Assembly (NCBI RefSeq): GCF_018294505.1
Contig: NC_057812.1
Span: forward strand, 63,754,494 to 63,818,493
Length of the DNA: 64,000 bases
Source: Triticum aestivum
Lineage: Eukaryota; Streptophyta; Magnoliopsida; Poales; Poaceae
Direction: 5' to 3'
Under the pieces are notes generated by a model. That model saw only the letters and a program-made list of their open reading frames with translations. It made no database searches and was not told where the DNA came from. Both the position numbers and the translations under genes were made by a program. This document shows, one piece after another, positions 58,287-64,000 of this stretch; positions within the stretch are counted from its first letter, which is position 1; every line of letters begins with the position of its first letter.

Positions 58287-60380
58287 TCAAGAAACATTAT
58301 CCTGGGTATCCACCATGCTGGCAATAAGCTTAGCAAGCTGATTAGCTTTGTCCTGTTTGGCGCTAAAATCCTACAACGCTTGCTGTTGCACCAGAAAGTA
58401 TGCATTTGAATGCTCCAGGGACTTCCGCAGTCCTTCTGCTTCTTGTCGCAGCACAGCTGATCAATGTCTTTCAGCCTGTAGTTGAGACTCAAGAAACCGA
58501 ACTGATTCAGACAGTGAGTTTGAATAGCTTATGCAAGCGGTAGTGGCCAGAAACTCCAACACTAAACCAAGACAGGATGTGGCACTATCCTGAACCTTAT
58601 CTGCATTACTTCCTTTACCGTTGCTTAAGAAGGCACTCTTCCCCAATATTCTGTCAGCATTCTAAAAGAAGAAACAAGCAGACACATAACAAGTTTAGCA
58701 TGTACTAGTATATGAAACTCATTTCGGTGAACCAGTTCATTAGTAAGGTGGACAGGATTAAACTACCAAGTCTTCTATTGCCAAGTACTAGTACATAATA
58801 AAAGCATCAAACAAACATATATCTATGTCCTATGGTAGCAATGGAATCTTAAATAAGAACAGTTGTTCTTCAAGTTTAGGCACTTGTTCTACATGAACAG
58901 AATACAATAAGGCGCAAGAATATAATACTTAAAAATAGAAAATGAGCTCATAGACCTTACCACATTCTTGGTTCGGGACCAGTACAGAACAAGGCATTCC
59001 CAGTCATCATCCAGTAAATGTGTCTCAGGAGAACGTAAGGGAATTTGTTGAGTTTCTTTGCCGGTGAAGTACATTTTCTTCAGGTAATTCCGATACTGCC
59101 ACCAAGCATTCTTGAAGATAGCAGAGGTATTAGCACAGGTTACCTCATCCTGAGTTTCCAAATCGGTCCTTCTCTATAGAGAAAAATGGGAAAATTTGCT
59201 GTATTATAACCATCATGGAGGTAGGATGTATGGGACGAAGCAAAGTAATTGCCATGAATAACATTACTTACACATAAATCCTGGACAAAGACCTGCAACT
59301 GGCATTTTCCTTCATCTTCAGTATAATATTTCCAAGATGGGAAGATACGCACATACGATTTAACAACATCAAATGCGATAGATGCTAAACTACGACTAGC
59401 TGGTTGTGCTTCCTCCACAGGAATAGGCATACTAACTGGTGGAGTTGGGGTTCGCCGTGATAGTACTGGCCCTATGGGCACTGGAGCTGCCTTACTAACT
59501 GCTCTTGTTTGGGAGCTTTGTGGTGGATATGGTGCTGTGTCAACAGGAACTGGGTTACTATCGGCTAGGGTTGGGGTTAGATTGGGTGAAGCTGGTTCTC
59601 TGTCCATCGTAGTAGGGGTACAATCTGCGAGAGTTTGGGTTATGTGTGGTAGGGCTGGTTCTTGTGCATGTACAACTGGGGTGATATCTCCACCAAGAGG
59701 TAGCACTGTTTTATTTGAGGACCGTGTTTTTAGTCTGCTAGATACTGGCATCACCCGCTCCAATTCAAATGGCAGATAAACAGGATAGCAATAGATAGTG
59801 TGGAAAAAAGAGGGCATGAAATAGATAGTGTACAGACATTGTATGAGGGACAAATGCAATAGATAGTGTGGAAAAAAGAGGGCATGAAATAGTTGACATG
59901 TATATTGTTTAACTAAAACGGATAGCATGACATAATTTCACATATATGATGTCTATCTAAACTGGATAGCATAGCATAACATAATTCAAAGATATGATGA
60001 ATAACTAAACAGGATCGCATGACATAATTCACCTACATGTTATCTAAGTAATCAGGATCACATCATTTAATTCACATATGTGATTTATATGCTAAATAGA
60101 GGGCATTCGATATGATGTCTGAACTAAGAACATGATGTTGAATATTGTGTATATGATGTCTAAACTATGCAATGCAAGACATCGTATGCATGATATGAGC
60201 AGTATAACCGTGCCAAGTTAGAGCATACACCTCAGTGGGGGAATAGGACTGGTCATCTTTCTCTGAATCCATCTTTGAGGAGCTATCGGGACCCAACAAG
60301 AGATCTGCTTCGACAGGTAGCACTGTTTGCTCTGAAGGCCTTGTTTTCACTCTAGATTTTTCCATCTCCCACCCAAATGG
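58287..60380 (-). pseudogene. CACTA-associated gene, copy 2 (En/Spm-like domain)
   Basis: Four exon blocks join in phase 0: 60231-60380, 59272-59772, 58961-59173 and 58287-58661 (stop TGA at 58287). The first encodes PFGWEMEKSRVKTRPSEQTV. The second is a Pro/Thr-rich linker followed by FDVVKSYVRIFPSWKYYTED. The third is an En/Spm-type transposase segment, AWWQYRNYLKKMYFTGKE with DDDWECLVLYWS. The fourth is a coiled coil containing SLSESVRFLESQLQAERH. Stops at 58461 and 58371 break the last exon. The acceptor of the 59772 exon is TG instead of AG. The protein would help transposase bind subterminal repeats; this copy is not functional. Confidence 0.68.
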
Positions 60381-60559
60381 CTGATTCACAGGAAGAGTAG
60401 TTTAATGTACAAACATTGTCGACAAATGGAAATGTAATGAAGAAAAGGATGGGCAAGATATCATTCAAATATATGATGCCTGGTTAAACAGGATGGCATT
60501 GCACATTTCACATATATTATGGCTGGCTAAAAGACATGAGACTGCATAATTCCCATATA

Positions 60560-61440
60560 TGATATAGAAACTAAACTGGTGGCATTACAGAACATGTCTA
60601 AACTAAGCAGATGACATATATGATGTCAAAAGTAGGGATTGCAAGGCAACATATGCATGATATGACTAACATCATCATGCCAAGGTAGAGCAAACACCTT
60701 GGGGGTAAATAGGAGTGGTCAGCGTCATCCGAATCCGCCTCAGAACAGATATCTTCCTCTGGATTACAATCTGGAGAGGGGTGGGGGGGTTTGCCATTGA
60801 ACCCACCATGGAGCGATGTCTGCATGACATTGTATTGCCGTGCAAAACTCTTCTCTTTTTCTCTACATGTTCAGCATGACAGTGTACAATATCTGACATG
60901 CATACGAAAAAATATGTTGAGATTATGTAAGGAGAGCATGCAGAAATTTAGAGTGATGGTAACAACCAGTGGATCGATGTTTTTACGTTAAACCAAAATA
61001 GCCCTAATGGATCGATGTGAATGTATAGTAATAAGTGATGCAACAAGTGTACAACCTCTTTGCCGTAGCCGTGTCGACCTCAGCATCATCGGGTTGGTCG
61101 CTGAAGCAGTTGAGGCAGAGGTGGTTGTCGGAGGTGTGGAGGAAGATCTAAGGAATCTGTAGATGGCGTCCAGGGCACTGCTCTGTTGTGACGGATCGTT
61201 CTATCGTTGGAGCAGCTCCGGTGAGCCGTAAGACGTCAAGGCTGAAGCAGCACAAGACAAGCATCGTCAATCTCAAGTGGGATTCTAATAGCATCTCCAA
61301 TAGATGATGTACAATAGGTGTAAAATTAACATCACCAAAAACCACCCGACTACAACAGATGAGGTAAAAACTGTTGACTCTGAACTTAATTGTCGAAACT
61401 GAAATTTACTATGGAATCTGAATGCTACTATCGAAACTGA
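60560..61440 (-). other. Upstream exon remnants of CACTA gene copy 2
   Basis: About 60700-60830 reads CNPEEDICSEADSDDADHSY and ends with GTGTTTGCTCTA, matching the donor context at 60231 and 54532. About 61055-61200 reads toward a donor at GTTGTAC after an arginine-rich stretch, plausible as a first exon. No continuous frame joins them, so they are listed as remnants. Confidence 0.45.
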
Positions 61441-61520
61441 ACGCAATGGTAGTAGAGAGGCACTTGACATGTAGTTTAGGGAGGGCCTGCAGTTCATCTT
61501 CAACCTGCACCCCCCCCCCC

Positions 61521-61827
61521 NNNNNNNNNNNNNNNNNNNNNNNNNNNNNNNNNNNNNNNNNNNNNNNNNNNNNNNNNNNNNNNNNNNNNNNNNNNNNNNN
61601 NNNNNNNNNNNNNNNNNNNNNNNNNNNNNNNNNNNNNNNNNNNNNNNNNNNNNNNNNNNNNNNNNNNNNNNNNNNNNNNNNNNNNNNNNNNNNNNNNNNN
61701 NNNNNNNNNNNNNNNNNNNNNNNNNNNNNNNNNNNNNNNNNNNNNNNNNNNNNNNNNNNNNNNNNNNNNNNNNNNNNNNNNNNNNNNNNNNNNNNNNNNN
61801 NNNNNNNNNNNNNNNNNNNNNNNNNNN
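61521..61827. other. Assembly gap (307 N)
   Basis: A run of N directly after a C homopolymer (61510-61520), which probably caused the gap. Confidence 0.99.
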
Positions 61828-61836
61828 CCTGAACCC

Positions 61837-62640
61837 TTAGATAGATAGTGGGGTACCTCTCCGGCGAGCACCCGTCCCCGCTGCGGGTGGTTCTTCCATA
61901 ACTCCGGCAAGCCCCCAACCCCTGAAAATTGACTGGCCCAAAAGTTGATTCAGTCGACTGAAGTGTGGCTTAATCGGAGCAGAGCAGCAGCATGAGTGAG
62001 GGGGAGAGCAGCTGGGCGAGCGAGCGATCGAGCGAGAGCCGGAGCAGACCCGGCTGGTATGGACGCCGCCGCCGAAGGGGCCTCGCACTAGGGGAGAGCC
62101 GCCATGGAGATGTCACCCGCGGTGCCGGCTTCAAGGTAGCCGCTCCATGGGGGTGCGGGATGGAGCACCCTCGGCGCCGGGAGGTCGAGTTAAGGAGAAG
62201 GTGCGATGCAATGAGTGTACAACCTCTTTGGTGGCGCCGAGTAGGCCTCGCCTTCGTCCGAGGAGTCGGTGAGGATGCTACAGTTCCGGTGGAGCAGGTT
62301 ATGGCGGCGCTGCGGGGATGGAGCAGCCGCGATAGACGAGGTGATCATCGGAGCAGCTCCTTGGAGGTGGAGGACGGGGCGGCAGAACTGGCGGGACGGC
62401 GAGATGGACGACGGATCCTCATCCGGGGAGGTGGATGAGGGACGTCGAGCTGTTGCGCTGCACGACGTCGTCGGGGAAGAGGCTCCGGCGGGGCAGCGGT
62501 GACGTGGCGGACGGAGGAGGGTGGGGTTTCGCGGCTGGAGCAGAGAGGTTATGGCGGCCTGGGATTTCGAATGGCGAAAAGGGGGCGATGGGAGGGGGCG
62601 AAGCTTGACTTAGGAACGCGCTTGTCCATAATGTAGGGTG
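61837..62640 (-). other. GC-rich 5' region, probably of the CACTA gene
   Basis: GTACAACCTCTTTG occurs at 62217 and also at about 61051, in both cases as the reverse complement of a donor-like CAAAGAGGTTGTAC. This suggests two copies of the same first-exon end. The surrounding GC-rich sequence has long accidental frames on both strands and no conserved domain. Confidence 0.4.
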
Positions 62641-63004
62641 TGTTACAAAAGTACCCCCCACCGATTTGAACTAGCGTCCGTTTCAGCTCAGGGTTAGAAG
62701 GGGGATTTCATGTGTCGGGATTTGGCAGCTGGAGGGAGTTTCGCGCGCGTTGTAATTTCGGGATAGCAAGGCGGGGGTTGTGAAGGCACCAGTTTTGGGA
62801 GCACGATATCTGTATTTTCGGGATATAACAAGACGCGGGTTGAATTTTAGGGACAAGCCTAACGTGTAGTAATATTGTACTTGTACATACCAAATCAATT
62901 CGCACTTCCTTCAACCAAAAAGAAAACGAAAAAAATAAAACTATTCACACCACACAAAGAGAGAGTCTTGCCCCGTTTTACTATAGAAATGCTATTCAAA
63001 GCTA
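62641..63004. other. No feature recognised
   Basis: A GC-rich to AT-rich transition with short frames only. Confidence 0.5.
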
Positions 63005-63241
63005 CTCCCTCCTTCCATCTATATAGGGCCTAATGCGTTTTTCGATGCTAACTTTGACCAAATATTAGAGCAATGATATATGACATGCAACTTACACAAA
63101 GCACACCGTTAAATTCGTCTGTGAAAGGTTCTTTCAATGATATAATTTTCACATTGTGCATGTCATGTACTATTAATCTTGTCAATAGTCAAAGGCAGTC
63201 TTAAAAATCTCATTACGCCCTATATAGATGGAAGGAGGGAG
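63005..63241. mobile_element. Complete Stowaway MITE with TA target duplication
   Basis: The ends CTCCCTCCTTCCATCTATATAGGGC and GCCCTATATAGATGGAAGGAGGGAG form a near-perfect inverted repeat. TA flanks both sides (63003-63004, 63242-63243). Length is 237 bp, without coding capacity. The near-perfect ends suggest a fairly young insertion. Confidence 0.96.
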
Positions 63242-64000
63242 TATGAATCCATGTTATGTCCGATTAAATTTGTTCGCTTGCTGTATAATGCATGTAACCT
63301 ACTCATACCAACATTTTAGTGCATTCCAAATGTCTATACTACCGCTGCAATTCGAACTAAATTTGAATTCGTTTCTCTATTTCAATATGAATCTACAATC
63401 ATGATTGTTGCCAACTTCAACCATCATAGTTTCCTTGCTATCCGCCAGATATAAATCAGACGGCCTATAATGCAGGATGGCAGGCACACCATCATCAACA
63501 ACTCCATTTTTTATAAGAGTAGATATAAAACATATTAAATGTAGTATACCATGTTCATAACCACACCATGTGTATCACCGTTATATATATTCACACATCC
63601 GTCGGTTTGAAACACTATGATAAATTCTTCAAATATCTGAATTCGCTTTTTATAATGAAGTATATACGATCTCTATTCGTCTTTTACACCCACACAACCC
63701 TCTTATCTTTGTAGCTAGCGCTAACTTTCTCTTGTGCATGCACACGCCCGCATCCCTCTCACCCTCCCACAGCATTCTCTAGCTCCATCGCGCAAATTCA
63801 TCTTTTCACTTTAGGTCGTTCACCCACGATGTGTATAGGCCCCCATCTCCTTCTTTATGGCACACATCGATCGATATGCCTCTCTAGCCAGGTGTGCCTA
63901 GCACAAACACAAGCTTCCCCTCTTCTCTTGTCACCGTCCATGCCTCACTCCCACCACTCTTTTCATCGTTCTCATACTCGCACACTCCTCCCCCTTGATA
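63242..64000. other. No feature recognised
   Basis: AT-rich to about 63700, then C- and T-rich sequence with short direct motifs. No frame above 60 codons and no recognised element. Confidence 0.5.

Noticed and set aside
61409..61918. Frames of 136-169 codons around a gap
   Set aside because: Composed of N and a C homopolymer.
62000..62500. 148-codon plus-strand frame MSEGESSWASERSSESRSR
   Set aside because: The strand is opposite to the CACTA gene, the composition is low-complexity, and the donor-like signals there belong to the minus strand.

Overview
This window looks like nuclear DNA of a Triticeae grass (wheat or Aegilops). It holds one intact protein-coding gene in 64 kb. That gene sits among nested LTR retrotransposons, CACTA transposons, Stowaway MITEs and decayed repeats. 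The LTR at 45888 has the start and primer-site context I recognise as the wheat Gypsy family Fatima. A second Gypsy LTR type beginning TGATACGTCTCC occurs three times. All family names are recalled, not searched.

Layout. 1-8476: a minus-strand Gypsy element (gag, an extra upstream ORF, tRNA-Met primer site, long 5' LTR with an internal 1.49-kb tandem duplication); its pol genes lie beyond the left edge. 8477-11539: no gene recognised. 11540-16377: repeat-rich arm of a CACTA element ending in TTTTTTTGTAGTG. 16378-17454: truncated Gypsy LTR. 17463-18485: small inverted-repeat DNA transposon carrying a broken acidic ORF. 19117-20770: simple and imperfect repeats plus a tRNA-like segment. 20771-26022: mostly unassigned sequence with gaps.

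26023-33972 is the interesting part. On the minus strand, 28717-33854 encodes an Alfin-like PHD-finger protein. I predict four exons, including a 36-nt microexon, that join in frame to 304 residues. Just downstream of it, 26023-27970 is a partial duplicate in which part of the last exon is fused to intron 2 sequence and one zinc-binding cysteine has become tyrosine. A Stowaway MITE sits in the duplicate only, and the intact copy supplies the empty site. Intron 3 of the intact gene holds a complete 1.4-kb CACTA element with a TAT target duplication.

33990-37552: tandem repeats, a strong hairpin and a transposon pseudogene. 37553-53440: nested retrotransposons. An LTR fragment is interrupted by a non-autonomous Gypsy element with a gag-like pseudogene. 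The 3' LTR of that element is in turn cut by a Fatima-type element, which carries gag-protease and an antisense multi-exon gene but no visible reverse transcriptase. 53450-62640: two adjacent minus-strand copies of a CACTA-associated gene with an En/Spm-like transposase domain, plus CACTA subterminal repeats. 63005-63241: a complete Stowaway MITE. Six runs of N are assembly gaps.

The PHD-finger gene is the only good candidate for a functional host gene. Everything else is mobile-element sequence, most of it disabled.
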